Assembly: GCF_914271545.1 (NCBI RefSeq)
Contig: NZ_CAJZAH010000003.1
Location: forward strand, 186,001 to 250,000
Reading direction: 5' to 3'
Length of the DNA: 64,000 bases
DNA from: Cupriavidus respiraculi
GTDB lineage: Bacteria > Pseudomonadota > Gammaproteobacteria > Burkholderiales > Burkholderiaceae
Position numbers and translations under genes: made by a program. Below the pieces are notes generated by a model. That model was not told where the DNA came from and made no database searches. It was given only the letters and a program-made list of their open reading frames with translations. This document shows positions 28,713 to 37,675 of the stretch, one piece after another (position 1 is the first letter of the stretch; each line of letters begins with the position of its first letter).

Positions 28713-29561
28713 TCAGTTCAGGCTGCGGCTCATCATCCGCAGCGCGGGCATGCGGTCGCGGATCTGGGTCGAATCGGCGGCATCGGGCCTGGCGCTGACA
28801 TAGGCTTCCAGGTCTGCCAGGGCCGGTCGGAAGCATTCCAGGTTCGCATAGGCCAGGCCGCGGTCGCGCACTTCCTCGATCGAATCCGGCAGCAGGATCA
28901 CCAGCCGGTTTTGCACCGCCAGCAGCCGCTGCCAACGCGACTCCTGCAGATAGATCGCCTTCAGGTTGCGCAGGATGCGCGCGACGATCTCGCGATGCGT
29001 CGCCGCCTGCAGAAACAGGCCGAGCGGAACCTCGTTCGGGTCCGCGATCCCCTCCCGCTCGAGGTAGGGGTCCAGCATTTCCTGCAACTGTTCCTTCGAC
29101 AGGGTCTCGCCGGTCAGCGGGTCCAGTACCACCTCGCCCGCCGGAATCGACATGCGCAGCAGGAAGTGGTTGGGAAAGGACACGCCCTTGAGCGGCAGGC
29201 CGATCTGCTGACCCAGCTCCATATACAGAACGGCCAGCGTGATCGGGATGCCGCGCCGCTGCTTCAGCACGACATTGAGGTAGGAATTGTCCGGGTCGTA
29301 GTAGTCGTTCGCATTGGGCCCGAAGCCCAGGTCGCGATAGAAGAAATGGTTCAGCAGGCGCAGGCGCTGGATGGCCGGGGTGCCCTCTGCGATACGGCGC
29401 TTGAGGCGCAGCGCCAGGACGTCCAGCGCGGCAAGTTCGCCCTGCAGGTCCAGATCGGGGTAGGCGTCCTGGGCAATCGAGAGGGCGGTCTCGGTGAGCG
29501 GGATGCCGCTTTCGTCCGCCACGAGGCTGGCGAAGTAGTCCAGGACTTTCGTGGATGTCAT
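28713..29561 (-). CDS. SirB1-family transglutaminase-like/TPR protein
   Basis: A 282-residue protein of the SirB1 family. The N-terminal transglutaminase-like fold contains LNHFFYRDLGFGPNANDYYDP, SYLNVVLKQRRGIPITLAVLYMEL and GVSFPNHFLLRM. The C-terminal 70 or so residues resemble tetratricopeptide repeats (AYANLECFRPALADLEAYV). The classical catalytic Cys is not evident, so enzymatic activity is uncertain. The start ATG 29561 has an AGGAAA ribosome-binding site; an ATG at 29585 is less good. It follows murJ by 55 bases. Confidence 0.85.
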   Translation of the reverse strand: MTSTKVLDYFASLVADESGIPLTETALSIAQDAYPDLDLQGELAALDVLALRLKRRIAEGTPAIQRLRLLNHFFYRDLGFGPNANDYYDPDNSYLNVVLKQRRGIPITLAVLYMELGQQIGLPLKGVSFPNHFLLRMSIPAGEVVLDPLTGETLSKEQLQEMLDPYLEREGIADPNEVPLGLFLQAATHREIVARILRNLKAIYLQESRWQRLLAVQNRLVILLPDSIEEVRDRGLAYANLECFRPALADLEAYVSARPDAADSTQIRDRMPALRMMSRSLN

Positions 29562-29616
29562 TGCGAATTTCCTGATGGCCGGCATGAGCGCGCACGCGGC
29601 GGCAGCCGCCGCGACG

Positions 29617-31167
29617 CTAGCCAGCTCTGCGCTTGAATGCCGAGAATCTCAGCCCCATGAGCCAGAGTGTACCGAAGTAGACGACCGCCGCAAGTACCAG
29701 GCACGAGGCCATCAGCGCGATGCGAAGCCACGGCGTGGCGCCCATGCCGACCCAGTCGAAGCTTCTCGCGAACCATAGCAGCATGCCCGCGAGCAGCAGC
29801 ACCGCCGCCGTCAGCTGCGCCAGGAACAGCCACCAGCCGGGCGCGGGGCGGTAGAGGCCGCGCCGGCGCAGGCCGAAGAACAGCATCAGCGCGTTCAGGG
29901 TCGAGCCCAGGCTGATGGACAGCGCCAGGCCCGCATGCTGGAACATCGGCACGAAGGCGATATTGGCCAGCTGCGTGATGATCAGCACCACGACGGCGAT
30001 CTTCACGGGAGTGCGCATATCCTGCCGCGCATAGAACCCGGGGGCGAGGATCTTGATCAGGATCAGGCCCAGCAGGCCCGTGCCATAGGCCACCAGCGCC
30101 TGCCGCGTCATTTCCACTTCATGGCCGCCGAACTTGCCGTAGTTGAACAGCACCGCCGTCAGCGGCGTGCCGAACACCAGCAGCGCGATCGCGCTGGGCA
30201 CGGCAAGCAGGAAAGTCAGCCGCAGGCCCCAGTCCAGGAGCGCCGAATACTCGGCGCGCTGGTCCTGCGCATTGGCCTTGGAGAGGCTGGGCAGCAGCAC
30301 GGTACCGAGCGCAACGCCCAGCAGCGCGGTGGGAAACTCCATCAGCCGGTCCGCATAGGTCAGGAAGGAGACGCTGCCGGCGGCAAGTCGCGATGCAATA
30401 TTGGTATTGATGATCAGGCTGATCTGCGCCACGGACACGCCTAGCAGGGCGGGAAGCATCTGTTTCAGGATGCGCCGCACACCCTCGTCGCGCCACGCCT
30501 GCCCAAGATTCAACCGGACGCGCGGCATGATGCCGAGCCGTCGCAATGCCCACACCTGCACGGCCAGTTGCAGCACGCCCCCGGCCAGCACGCCCCACGC
30601 CTGCGCGTAGATCGGTTGCTCCATGTGCGGGCCGACGAACAGCGCGGCAACGATGAGCGACACGTTGAGCAGCACCGGCGTGAAGGCCGGAATGGCGAAG
30701 CGCCGGTATGTATTGAGGATGCCCGAGGCCAGCGCCACCAGCGAGATCAGCCCGATATAGGGGAACATCACGCGGGTCATGAACACCGAGGCGTCATAGG
30801 TCTCGCCCTGCGTGCGAAAGCCCGTGGCCACCACGGTCATCACCACGGGCGCCCCGATCACGCCGAGCAGCGAGACGCCCATCAGCACCCAGGTCATCAC
30901 GGTGGCAACCGAGTCGACCAGCGCGCGGGTCTGCGCCTCGCCCCGCTTGCCGTGGTACTCGTTCAACGTGGGCACGAAGGCCTGCGAGAAGGCGCCTTCG
31001 CCGAAGATGCGGCGCAGCAGGTTGGGGATGCGGAACGCGACGTTGAAGGCGTCGGTCATTTCCGAGGCGCCGAACAGGCGCGCGATCAGGACTTCGCGGA
31101 TCAGGCCGGTGATGCGCGACAGCATCGTCAGGCTGCTGATGGTCGCGAGCGCTTTGAGCAGATTCAA
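29617..31167 (-). CDS. murJ: Lipid II flippase MurJ
   Basis: A 516-residue MOP-superfamily protein with about 14 membrane helices. The family motifs are visible: SRITGLIREVLIARLFGAS, the AFRIPNLLRRIFGEGAFSQAFVP segment with its essential arginines, and YADRLMEFPTALLGVALGTVLLP. It flips lipid II across the inner membrane for peptidoglycan assembly. I start it at a TTG (31167) giving MNLLKALATISSLTMLSR, a typical N-terminus; no upstream ATG fits. A minus-strand TATAAT at 31306-31311 is a possible promoter. rpsT diverges from it. Confidence 0.93.
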   Translation of the reverse strand: MNLLKALATISSLTMLSRITGLIREVLIARLFGASEMTDAFNVAFRIPNLLRRIFGEGAFSQAFVPTLNEYHGKRGEAQTRALVDSVATVMTWVLMGVSLLGVIGAPVVMTVVATGFRTQGETYDASVFMTRVMFPYIGLISLVALASGILNTYRRFAIPAFTPVLLNVSLIVAALFVGPHMEQPIYAQAWGVLAGGVLQLAVQVWALRRLGIMPRVRLNLGQAWRDEGVRRILKQMLPALLGVSVAQISLIINTNIASRLAAGSVSFLTYADRLMEFPTALLGVALGTVLLPSLSKANAQDQRAEYSALLDWGLRLTFLLAVPSAIALLVFGTPLTAVLFNYGKFGGHEVEMTRQALVAYGTGLLGLILIKILAPGFYARQDMRTPVKIAVVVLIITQLANIAFVPMFQHAGLALSISLGSTLNALMLFFGLRRRGLYRPAPGWWLFLAQLTAAVLLLAGMLLWFARSFDWVGMGATPWLRIALMASCLVLAAVVYFGTLWLMGLRFSAFKRRAG

Positions 31168-31305
31168 GATGTGGGGCGGGTGAAGTTGGATGCCCGGTCG
31201 GCACCGCGGGGAACGAGCGGTCTGACGGTGGCCGGCAGGGAAAGTTGCAACCCGGCCACACCGTCGCCCCGTCGTTGGCCGTTGGCGGGGGCGAATGTGG
31301 CGCTT

Positions 31306-31311
31306 ATTATA
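31306..31311 (-). promoter_or_regulatory. Possible -10 element of murJ
   Basis: TATAAT on the minus strand lies about 140 bases upstream of the TTG start of murJ. The -35 region at the expected distance is poor. Confidence 0.4.
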
Positions 31312-31370
31312 CGGACCGGTGTCGCCGGCCCTCTGTTGCCGCGGCCCCATCGCATCTTGTGCCGGGAGTC

Positions 31371-31400
31371 TTGCTCCGGCTTTCGGCTTGTGTGTATAAT
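31371..31400 (+). promoter_or_regulatory. Sigma-70 promoter of rpsT
   Basis: TTGCTC (31371-31376), an 18-base spacer and a perfect TATAAT (31395-31400) give a strong promoter. The leader of about 95 bases to the rpsT start is a plausible site for S20 autoregulation. The rest of the 335-base murJ-rpsT gap shows no gene. Confidence 0.7.
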
Positions 31401-31502
31401 CGCCGATTCGAAAGCATAGTTGCGTTCCGGATTCGTGTGCAAGTGCATCCCGGGTCGCTTGAAGTGCACCACGCACGCATCTGAATTCAGGAAATTTAAG
31501 AC

Positions 31503-31769
31503 ATGGCAAATTCCGCACAGGCTCGCAAGCGCGCACGCCAGGCCGTCGCTCAGAACGCCCATAACTCCAGCCTCCGTTCGCGTCTGCGCACCGCCGTCAA
31601 GGCAGTCCGCAAGGCGATCGACGCTGGCGACAAGGCCGCCGCGGCCGAGATCTTCAAGAACTCGCAAGCAATCATCGACAGCATCGCCGACAAGAAGATC
31701 GTGCACAAGAACAAGGCTGCACGTCACAAGTCGCGCCTGTCGGCCGCCATCAAGTCGATGGCCGCCTGA
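31503..31769 (+). CDS. rpsT: 30S ribosomal protein S20
   Basis: An 88-residue, strongly basic protein with the S20 pattern: [22 protein letters not shown] at the N-terminus, then long helices and [18 protein letters not shown] at the C-terminus. It binds 16S rRNA in the body of the small subunit. An AGGAAA ribosome-binding site lies 8 bases before the ATG. It is monocistronic, with its own strong promoter and a terminator 45 bases after the stop. Divergence from murJ is common in proteobacteria. Confidence 0.98.
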   Translation: MANSAQARKRARQAVAQNAHNSSLRSRLRTAVKAVRKAIDAGDKAAAAEIFKNSQAIIDSIADKKIVHKNKAARHKSRLSAAIKSMAA

Positions 31770-31813
31770 GCGTAAAGCGCTGCGGCGCGCTGCCCTCCGG
31801 GCGGTTCGCCAAC

Positions 31814-31847
31814 AAAAAAGCTCGTCTTCGGACGAGCTTTTTGTTTT
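31814..31847. terminator. Bidirectional terminator with UUCG loop between rpsT and DUF3579
   Basis: AAAAAGCTCGTC (31815-31826), a TTCG tetraloop and GACGAGCTTTTT (31831-31842) form a perfect 12-bp stem with A- and T-tracts on both sides. It can terminate rpsT on the plus strand and the DUF3579 gene on the minus strand. Confidence 0.92.
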
Positions 31848-31884
31848 TGGGGCTCAGCGGATGGTGCCTTGGCCGGCGCTCCGG

Positions 31885-32184
31885 CTATTCCAGGGAGCAG
31901 GCCTCTACCAGTTGCAGGTTGTTGTCGCGGGCGAAATTCAGGACGAAGTCCAGCGCCTTTGGCTCGATCTCCCGCAAGCGCGCATCGACCACCACGCATT
32001 TGATATTGCCGGCCATCACCGGCCGCACATAAGGCGAGTAGGTCAGCCGGGGATCGCCGGTATCGCCCTCGGGGCGAAACTGCGCCATGACGCCGCACAG
32101 TCGCTCCGCCCAATCGCTGGGACGGAACGTCTTTCCGTCCTTGGTGATGCCTTGGATAAAGTACTCGCGAACGTTGGGATTCAT
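31885..32184 (-). CDS. DUF3579 protein
   Basis: A 99-residue protein of the DUF3579 family, found in beta- and gamma-proteobacteria. Visible are EYFIQGITKDGKTFRPSDWAERLCG at the N-terminus, the central YSPYVRPVMAGNIKCVVVDARL and a C-terminal helix ending in VEACSLE. No catalytic motif or membrane segment is seen and no function is known. I start it at ATG 32184, since the family sequence begins there. Transcription ends at the shared bidirectional terminator downstream. Confidence 0.85.
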   Translation of the reverse strand: MNPNVREYFIQGITKDGKTFRPSDWAERLCGVMAQFRPEGDTGDPRLTYSPYVRPVMAGNIKCVVVDARLREIEPKALDFVLNFARDNNLQLVEACSLE

Positions 32185-32375
32185 GGACTGCGGTGCGGCT
32201 GGGGACTCGACGGGAAACCCGCGTTGAGGGCGCCCGGTTGACGCGGCCGTGCAGCGAGCGGTTTCGCTTGAATCGGCCGGAAGGCGGGGCGCTGGTCTCG
32301 GCGGGGGCACTTATGATGCCGGCGGCGGACTGCGGCAAGGGTATGCCGGCCCCGCGTGAATCAGCGAGTATTGTA

Positions 32376-32387
32376 TCTTATATAAGA
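32376..32387. promoter_or_regulatory. Perfect 12-bp palindrome TCTTATATAAGA
   Basis: The AT-rich perfect palindrome stands out in GC-rich DNA. It lies 189 bases upstream of the DUF3579 start and 221 upstream of argF. Its form is that of a GntR-type dimer operator, and it could also supply a -10 element in either direction. The regulator is not identified. Confidence 0.45.
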
Positions 32388-32474
32388 CTCGTGCATAGCC
32401 CGTATGCGGCTCTGCAACAGTCAGGCGGCCCGCCGCACCATGCCGGAGCGCGTCCCGGGGCTCCCGGGCCGCGC

Positions 32475-32503
32475 TCGCCAAAGGCCGCAGAATCCCTTAT
32501 GAT
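32475..32503 (+). promoter_or_regulatory. Possible sigma-70 promoter of argF
   Basis: TCGCCA, a 17-base spacer and TATGAT (32498-32503). Transcription would start near 32510, giving a leader of about 99 bases that contains the whole nested hairpin at 32534-32599. Confidence 0.45.
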
Positions 32504-32533
32504 TGCCCGAATCACATTGCGCAAGCGACGCGA

Positions 32534-32599
32534 AAGGCGGCTCCGCGACACCGATGTCTGGTCACCGTTGATCAGGCCGTGTCCCTATCGAGCCGCCTT
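32534..32599 (+). promoter_or_regulatory. Nested stem-loop in the argF leader
   Basis: Outer stem AAGGCGGCTC (32534-32543) with GAGCCGCCTT (32590-32599), 10 bp. Middle stem GACAC (32547-32551) with GTGTC (32579-32583). Inner stem TCTGGTCA (32557-32564) with TGATCAGG (32569-32576), including G-U pairs. CTTTGTTTT and the argF ATG follow directly. No Shine-Dalgarno is present in the gap. The layout suggests an attenuator or a translational control element; the function is inferred. Confidence 0.5.
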
Positions 32600-32608
32600 C
32601 TTTGTTTT

Positions 32609-33532
32609 ATGAGCCCAACTCCGATCAAGCATTACCTGCAGTTCAGCGACCTCTCGGCGGAAGAGTACGAGTACCTGCTGGACCGCGCCCGGATCCTGAA
32701 GACCAAGTTCAAGAACTACGAGACCTGGCACCCGCTGCACGACCGCACGCTGGCCATGATCTTCGAGAAGAATTCGACCCGCACGCGCCTGTCCTTCGAG
32801 GCCGGCATCCACCAGCTCGGCGGCCACGCCGTCTTCCTGAACACCCGCGACTCGCAGCTTGGCCGCGGCGAGCCCATCGAGGATGCGGCGCAGGTGATCT
32901 CGCGCATGGTCGACATCATCATGATCCGGACCTTCGGGCAGGACATCATCGATCGCTTCGCCGCCCACTCCCGCGTGCCCGTGATCAACGGGCTGACCAA
33001 CGAATACCACCCGTGCCAGGTGCTGGCCGACATCTTCACGTTCATCGAGCAGCGCGGCAGCATCCGCGGCAAGACGGTGGCGTGGATCGGCGATGCCAAC
33101 AACATGGCGTACACCTGGATCCAGGCCGCGGAGCGCCTGGGCTTTCGCTTCCATTTCTCGGCGCCTCCGGGCTACCAGCTCGATCCCGCCATGGTGCCGG
33201 CGAGCGCCGCCAGCCTGGTGACGGTGTTCGACGACCCGCTCGCCGCCTGCCAGGGCGCCGATCTGGTGACGACGGACGTCTGGACCAGCATGGGTTTCGA
33301 GGCCGAGAACGACGTGCGCAAGCGCGCCTTCCAGGACTGGATGGTGACCACCGCGATGATGGACCGCGCGAACGACGACGCTGTCTTCATGCACTGCCTG
33401 CCCGCCCATCGCGGCGAAGAGGTCGAGGCGGCGGTCATCGACGGTCCCAAGAGCGTCGTGTGGGACGAGGCCGAGAACCGCCTGCACGTGCAGAAGGCCC
33501 TGATGGAATACCTGCTCTGCGGCCGGTACTGA
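32609..33532 (+). CDS. argF: Ornithine carbamoyltransferase ArgF
   Basis: A 307-residue OTCase. The carbamoyl-phosphate site is FEKNSTRTRLSFE, followed by QLGRGEPIEDAAQVISRMVD, LTNEYHPCQVLAD and the ornithine-binding MHCLPAHRGEE. It makes citrulline from ornithine and carbamoyl phosphate in arginine synthesis. The ATG at 32609 fits the family N-terminus (IKHYLQFSDLS); a GTG at 32579 is possible but less likely. There is no clear ribosome-binding site: a U-rich stretch and a hairpin lie immediately upstream. argG follows after 156 bases. Confidence 0.97.
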   Translation: MSPTPIKHYLQFSDLSAEEYEYLLDRARILKTKFKNYETWHPLHDRTLAMIFEKNSTRTRLSFEAGIHQLGGHAVFLNTRDSQLGRGEPIEDAAQVISRMVDIIMIRTFGQDIIDRFAAHSRVPVINGLTNEYHPCQVLADIFTFIEQRGSIRGKTVAWIGDANNMAYTWIQAAERLGFRFHFSAPPGYQLDPAMVPASAASLVTVFDDPLAACQGADLVTTDVWTSMGFEAENDVRKRAFQDWMVTTAMMDRANDDAVFMHCLPAHRGEEVEAAVIDGPKSVVWDEAENRLHVQKALMEYLLCGRY

Positions 33533-33688
33533 GCCGGGACGGGGGCGGGCCGGCGGCGGCCGCCCCGGCATGTGGCGCCCAAGCGCGGGCGGACGTGTCA
33601 AAATAGCGCCTTTCCGTATTTCCGTATTCCCTTTCCGCGCGGCCACTGCCATCCGTTGGCCCGTTTATCTTTTCGCATCGAGTCGAAC

Positions 33689-34918
33689 ATGAGCGATATC
33701 AATAAAGTCGTGCTTGCCTACTCCGGCGGGCTGGACACTTCGGTGATCCTGAAGTGGCTGCAAGACACCTACAACTGCGAGGTTGTCACCTTTACCGCCG
33801 ACATCGGCCAGGGCGAGGAACTGGAACCCGCCCGCCAGAAGGCGCTCAAGTTCGGCATCAAGCCCGAGAACATCTTCATCGACGACCTGCGCGAAGAGTT
33901 CGTGCGCGATTTCGTCTTCCCGATGTTCCGCGCCAACGCGGTTTATGAAGGCGAATACCTGCTGGGCACTTCGATCGCGCGTCCGCTGATCGCCAAGCGC
34001 CAGATCGAGATCCTTCGCAGCACCGGCGCCGATGCGGTGTCGCACGGCGCGACGGGCAAGGGCAACGACCAGGTCCGCTTCGAGCTGGGCTATTACGGCC
34101 TGGAGCCGGGCGTGAAGGTCATCGCCCCGTGGCGCGAATGGGACCTGCTGTCGCGCGAGAAGCTGCTGGCGTATGCCGAGAAGGCCGGCATCGAGATCGA
34201 CATGAAGCACAAGAAGGGCGGCGCGCCGTATTCGATGGACGCCAACCTGCTGCACATCTCCTTCGAGGGCCGCCACCTCGAGGACCCCAAGGCCGAGGCC
34301 GAGGAAGACATGTGGCGCTGGACCGTGTCCCCGGAAAAGGCGCCGGACGCGGCCGAGTACCTGGACATCGAATTCGAGCAGGGCGATATCGTGGGCCTGA
34401 ACGGCAAGCGCATGTCGCCGGCCGAAGTGCTGACCGAGCTGAACCGCCTCGGCGGCAAGCACGGCATCGGCCGGCTGGACCTGGTGGAAAACCGCTACGT
34501 CGGCATGAAGAGCCGCGGCTGCTATGAAACCCCCGGCGGCACGATCATCCTGAAGGCCCACCGCGCCATCGAGTCGATCACGCTCGATCGCGAAGTGGCG
34601 CACCTGAAGGACGACCTGATGCCGCGCTACGCCAGCCTGATCTACAACGGCTACTGGTGGAGCCCGGAGCGCAAGGCGCTGCAGGTCCTGATCGACCATA
34701 CCCAGGCCCGGGTCAACGGCTGGGTCCGCGTGAAGCTGTACAAGGGCAACGTGATCGTGGTCGGCCGCGATTCCAAGGACACGCTGTTCGACAAGACCAT
34801 TGCCACGTTCGACGACGATGGCGGCGCCTATAACCAGGCGGACGCCGGCGGCTTCATCAAGCTGAACGCGCTGCGCATGCGCATCGCCGAGAACGCGCGC
34901 CGCCAGCGCGGCGAGTAA
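33689..34918 (+). CDS. argG: Argininosuccinate synthase ArgG
   Basis: A 409-residue enzyme. The ATP pyrophosphatase loop [11 protein letters not shown] is near the N-terminus, with [31 protein letters not shown] and [12 protein letters not shown] following. It joins citrulline and aspartate to argininosuccinate, the step after ArgF. The conserved N-terminus fixes the ATG at 33689. The Shine-Dalgarno is weak. The leader holds a tandem repeat of TTTCCGTA (33611-33626) of unknown meaning. A terminator follows the stop. Confidence 0.98.
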   Translation: MSDINKVVLAYSGGLDTSVILKWLQDTYNCEVVTFTADIGQGEELEPARQKALKFGIKPENIFIDDLREEFVRDFVFPMFRANAVYEGEYLLGTSIARPLIAKRQIEILRSTGADAVSHGATGKGNDQVRFELGYYGLEPGVKVIAPWREWDLLSREKLLAYAEKAGIEIDMKHKKGGAPYSMDANLLHISFEGRHLEDPKAEAEEDMWRWTVSPEKAPDAAEYLDIEFEQGDIVGLNGKRMSPAEVLTELNRLGGKHGIGRLDLVENRYVGMKSRGCYETPGGTIILKAHRAIESITLDREVAHLKDDLMPRYASLIYNGYWWSPERKALQVLIDHTQARVNGWVRVKLYKGNVIVVGRDSKDTLFDKTIATFDDDGGAYNQADAGGFIKLNALRMRIAENARRQRGE

Positions 34919-34941
34919 GCGCTACGGCAGGAAAAACGAAG

Positions 34942-34962
34942 AGGGGCCGACGGCCCCTTTTT
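34942..34962 (+). terminator. Rho-independent terminator of argG
   Basis: AGGGGCC (34942-34948), loop GAC and GGCCCCT (34952-34958), followed by five Ts. It ends about 70 bases before ppnP. Confidence 0.85.
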
Positions 34963-35033
34963 GTTTGCGCCGCTTTTTTGCCTGTATCGTTTCCCTGTCG
35001 TTTTCCCTGTTTGCCAATGATTGGAGAATGGAA

Positions 35034-35345
35034 GTGAGCCAGTTCGACAACGTATCCGTCGTCAAGAAAGCCAACCTGTATTTCGACGGCAAATGCGTCA
35101 GCCATACCGTGCTGTTCGCCGATGGCAGCCGCAAGACGCTGGGCGTGATCTTTCCCGCGACGCTGACCTTCAATACCGGCGCGCCGGAGATCATGGAAAT
35201 CAATGGCGGCGTCTGCCGCGTGCGCCTCGCGGGCTCGGAAGCGTGGAACGTCTACGGCGCGGGCCAGCAGTTCAGCGTGCCGGGCAACAGCAGCTTCGAC
35301 ATCGAAGTCGAGGAAACGCTGGACTACGTCTGCCACTTCGCCTGA
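35034..35345 (+). CDS. ppnP: Pyrimidine/purine nucleoside phosphorylase PpnP (DUF1255)
   Basis: A 103-residue single-domain cupin of the PpnP (YaiE) family, with [20 protein letters not shown], then [23 protein letters not shown]. The Escherichia coli member phosphorolyses a wide range of nucleosides. I chose the GTG at 35034 because a GGAG ribosome-binding site lies 7 bases before it; the ATG at 35028 is only one base from that site. The N-terminus then reads [20 protein letters not shown]. It follows the argG terminator and is probably transcribed alone. Confidence 0.88.
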   Translation: MSQFDNVSVVKKANLYFDGKCVSHTVLFADGSRKTLGVIFPATLTFNTGAPEIMEINGGVCRVRLAGSEAWNVYGAGQQFSVPGNSSFDIEVEETLDYVCHFA

Positions 35346-35467
35346 CGGCCTGACCGCCCCGGCCGCGTCGGCACTGCACGGTGCCGGCGCGGCCCGCGAT
35401 GGCGGACGCAACGTCCGCCCTGCAGTGATCGCCAGCCAGGGCCGCGCCCGGCCACCGGAGATACCGC

Positions 35468-36508
35468 ATGCCGCATCACCACAAGACCATCAATCTCGCC
35501 CTGCAGGGCGGCGGCGCGCATGGCGCCTTCGGCTGGGGCGTGCTCGACGCGCTGCTGGAGGACGGGCGCCTCGCCTTCGACGGCATCAGCGGCACCAGTG
35601 CCGGATCGATGAACGCGGTGGTGATGATCGACGGACTGGTCCAAGGCGGGCCGGACCGCGCCCGCGAGAAGCTGCACGATTTCTGGTTCGGCGTCTCACG
35701 CGCCGCGTCGCCGTTTTCCACGCTGGGGCAGCAGGCGGTCGACTGGATGCATGGCAACTACGGCAGCAGCTGGCCCCTGCAGGACTGGACCCGCATGTGG
35801 ACCGGCTGGTGGGCCGCCTCGGCCCAGGGCGTCGGCTTCAATCCGCTGCGTGGCCTGCTGGAGGCGCAGGTCGATTTCGAGCGCGTGCGCGCCTGTCCCG
35901 ACTCGAAGCTGTTTGTCGCCGCGACGGACGTCAATAGCGGCAATGTGCGCGTGTTTACCACCAGGGAGATCACGGTCGATGCCGTGCTGGCCTCCGCGTG
36001 CCTGCCCTATCTTTATCCGGCGATCGACATCGGCGGCAGGCATTTCTGGGACGGCGGCTATATGGGCAATCCCGTCCTCTTTCCCTTCTTCTACGAGACC
36101 GCCACGCGCGACATCCTGATCGTGCATATCAACCCGATCGAGCGCGACGAAGTCCCCAGCCAGCCGCAGGAGGTGATGGAGCGGCTCAACGAAATCACCT
36201 TCAATGCGTCGCTGCTGCGCGAGATGCGCGCCATCGCCTTCGTGCACAAGCTGCTCGACGAGGAGTGGCTGAAGCCGGAATATCGCGACCGGCTGAAATA
36301 CATCCTATTGCATTCCATCCGCGCCGATCATGCGCTGGGGGACCTGTCGTCATCGACCAAGCTGGTCACCGACTGGAATTTCCTGACGATGCTACGGGAC
36401 CGGGGCAGGACCGCGGCCCAGGCCTGGCTGGCCGAGCACTACGGCGCCGTGGGCCATCGCGGCACGGTGGATATCCGCCGCGAATTCCTGCGCGATCAGC
36501 CCTTCTGA
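35468..36508 (+). CDS. Patatin-like phospholipase family protein
   Basis: A 346-residue patatin. The oxyanion-hole glycines are in QGGGAHGAFGWG, the nucleophile Ser44 is in GTSAG, and the catalytic Asp195 is in WDGGYMGN, so the Ser-Asp dyad is intact. A ribosome-binding GGAG lies 7 bases before the ATG. No signal peptide is seen, so it is probably cytoplasmic or membrane-associated. The family hydrolyses acyl esters of lipids; related proteins in this lineage have also been linked to polyhydroxyalkanoate turnover, but nothing here shows that. It converges with murB, 10 bases away. Confidence 0.9.
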   Translation: MPHHHKTINLALQGGGAHGAFGWGVLDALLEDGRLAFDGISGTSAGSMNAVVMIDGLVQGGPDRAREKLHDFWFGVSRAASPFSTLGQQAVDWMHGNYGSSWPLQDWTRMWTGWWAASAQGVGFNPLRGLLEAQVDFERVRACPDSKLFVAATDVNSGNVRVFTTREITVDAVLASACLPYLYPAIDIGGRHFWDGGYMGNPVLFPFFYETATRDILIVHINPIERDEVPSQPQEVMERLNEITFNASLLREMRAIAFVHKLLDEEWLKPEYRDRLKYILLHSIRADHALGDLSSSTKLVTDWNFLTMLRDRGRTAAQAWLAEHYGAVGHRGTVDIRREFLRDQPF

Positions 36509-36518
36509 ACGAACGCGC

Positions 36519-37541
36519 TCAGAGCACGACCGGCTCCGGCTCGATGCGTACGCCGAAGCGCTGTTGGACCGTGTCGGCGATGCGCGTGGCCAATGCCAGC
36601 AGATCGCTGCCCGTGCCGCCGCCGTGGTGGACCAGCACAAGCGCCTGTTTGCCGTACACGCCGACCGGGCCATCGGTCACGCCCTTGAACCCGCAGCGGT
36701 CGATCAGCCAGCCGGCGGCCAGCTTGAAGCTGCCGTCCGGCTGGGCGTGGCTGACGAGATCGGGATGACGCGCCAGCAGCGCGTCGCGTTGGGCCGCGCT
36801 GACCACGGGATTCTTGAAGAAGCTGCCCGCATTGCCGATCTCCCGGGGATCGGGCAGCTTGCGCGTGCGCACGGCGATGACCGCATCGCGGATGGTGGCG
36901 GCATCGGGCTCGCGTCCCGCCATATCCTGTCCCGCTACCTCGCGCGCCAGTTCGGCATAGCCCAGCACCGGCTGCCAGGGGCGCGGCAGTCGCAGCGTGA
37001 CCGCGGTGATGATGTAGCGGTCCCGGCCTTCGCGTTTGAAAAGGCTGTCACGGTAGGCGAAGTCGCATTGCGCCAGCGAGAGGCTGACGAACGCCCGCGT
37101 CTGCCGGTCCCATGCGCGCAGGCTGTGGAAGCGCTCGCGCAGTTCGACCCCGTAGGCGCCGATATTCTGGATCGGAGCGGCGCCCGCGGTGCCGGGGATC
37201 AGCGCGAGGTTTTCCAGGCCGGGCATGCCATCGTCGATGGTGCGGCAGACCAGTTCGTGCCAGTTCTCGCCCGCCCCTGCGGTGACCAGCCATGCGTCAT
37301 CGGCAGCCTGCACCGAATAGCCGGGTATCTGCATCAGCAGCACCGCCGCGTCCAGGTCGCCGGTCAGCACCACGTTGCTGCCACCGCCCAGCACGACCAC
37401 CGGCAAACCCTCGAGCCGGGGATCGCGCAGCGCCGCGCCGAGGTCGTTTTCGCTGCGGATATGGACGGCCAGGCGCGCCCGGACATCGAATCCGAATGTG
37501 TTGTGGCGTTGCAGGGGATAAAATTCGTGGAAATCTGCCAT
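36519..37541 (-). CDS. murB: UDP-N-acetylenolpyruvoylglucosamine reductase MurB
   Basis: A 340-residue type I MurB. FAD-binding motifs are [15 protein letters not shown] and [26 protein letters not shown] (shown in parts). YRDSLFK and [14 protein letters not shown] contain the catalytic Ser, and the C-terminal domain completes the NADPH site. It reduces enolpyruvyl-UDP-GlcNAc to UDP-MurNAc for peptidoglycan. The gene diverges from yajQ; a minus-strand TATAAT (37599-37604) lies 58 bases upstream of its ATG. Confidence 0.96.
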   Translation of the reverse strand: MADFHEFYPLQRHNTFGFDVRARLAVHIRSENDLGAALRDPRLEGLPVVVLGGGSNVVLTGDLDAAVLLMQIPGYSVQAADDAWLVTAGAGENWHELVCRTIDDGMPGLENLALIPGTAGAAPIQNIGAYGVELRERFHSLRAWDRQTRAFVSLSLAQCDFAYRDSLFKREGRDRYIITAVTLRLPRPWQPVLGYAELAREVAGQDMAGREPDAATIRDAVIAVRTRKLPDPREIGNAGSFFKNPVVSAAQRDALLARHPDLVSHAQPDGSFKLAAGWLIDRCGFKGVTDGPVGVYGKQALVLVHHGGGTGSDLLALATRIADTVQQRFGVRIEPEPVVL

Positions 37542-37598
37542 GCAAGAGAAGGGTGATGCGGCCGACGCGGCGGTGGCCTGGACTGCAAGGGTGGCTGG

Positions 37599-37604
37599 AT
37601 TATA
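37599..37604 (-). promoter_or_regulatory. -10 element of murB
   Basis: A perfect TATAAT on the minus strand, 57 bases before the murB start, in the divergent murB-yajQ region. The -35 is poor. Confidence 0.45.
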
Positions 37605-37675
37605 CGGAACCGCGGCGGCGCGCCGCCGCGCGGTCCGGCAATGGCGAACAGGTAAGCGGATACAAGGAGAATGCG

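Larger units (their letters stand above)
32185..32608. other. Long divergent intergenic region upstream of argF
   Basis: 424 bases without a credible gene. It contains a perfect 12-bp palindrome TCTTATATAAGA (32376-32387), a promoter candidate TCGCCA-N17-TATGAT (32475-32503) and a three-tier nested hairpin (32534-32599) ending 9 bases before argF. The part nearest DUF3579 (32185-32360) shows nothing I can interpret. Confidence 0.5.

Noticed and set aside
31154-31167. TTGA-N6-TCAA at the start of murJ, resembling an FNR half-site pair
   Set aside because: It encodes the conserved murJ N-terminus (Leu-Leu-Lys-Ala) and has only the outer four positions each side. Position inside the coding start makes an activator site unlikely.
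33541-33566. GC-rich inverted repeat after argF as a terminator
   Set aside because: GGGGCGG/CCGCCCC pairs around an 11-base loop, but there is no T-run and GC-rich repeats of this length are common here. Readthrough to argG is plausible.
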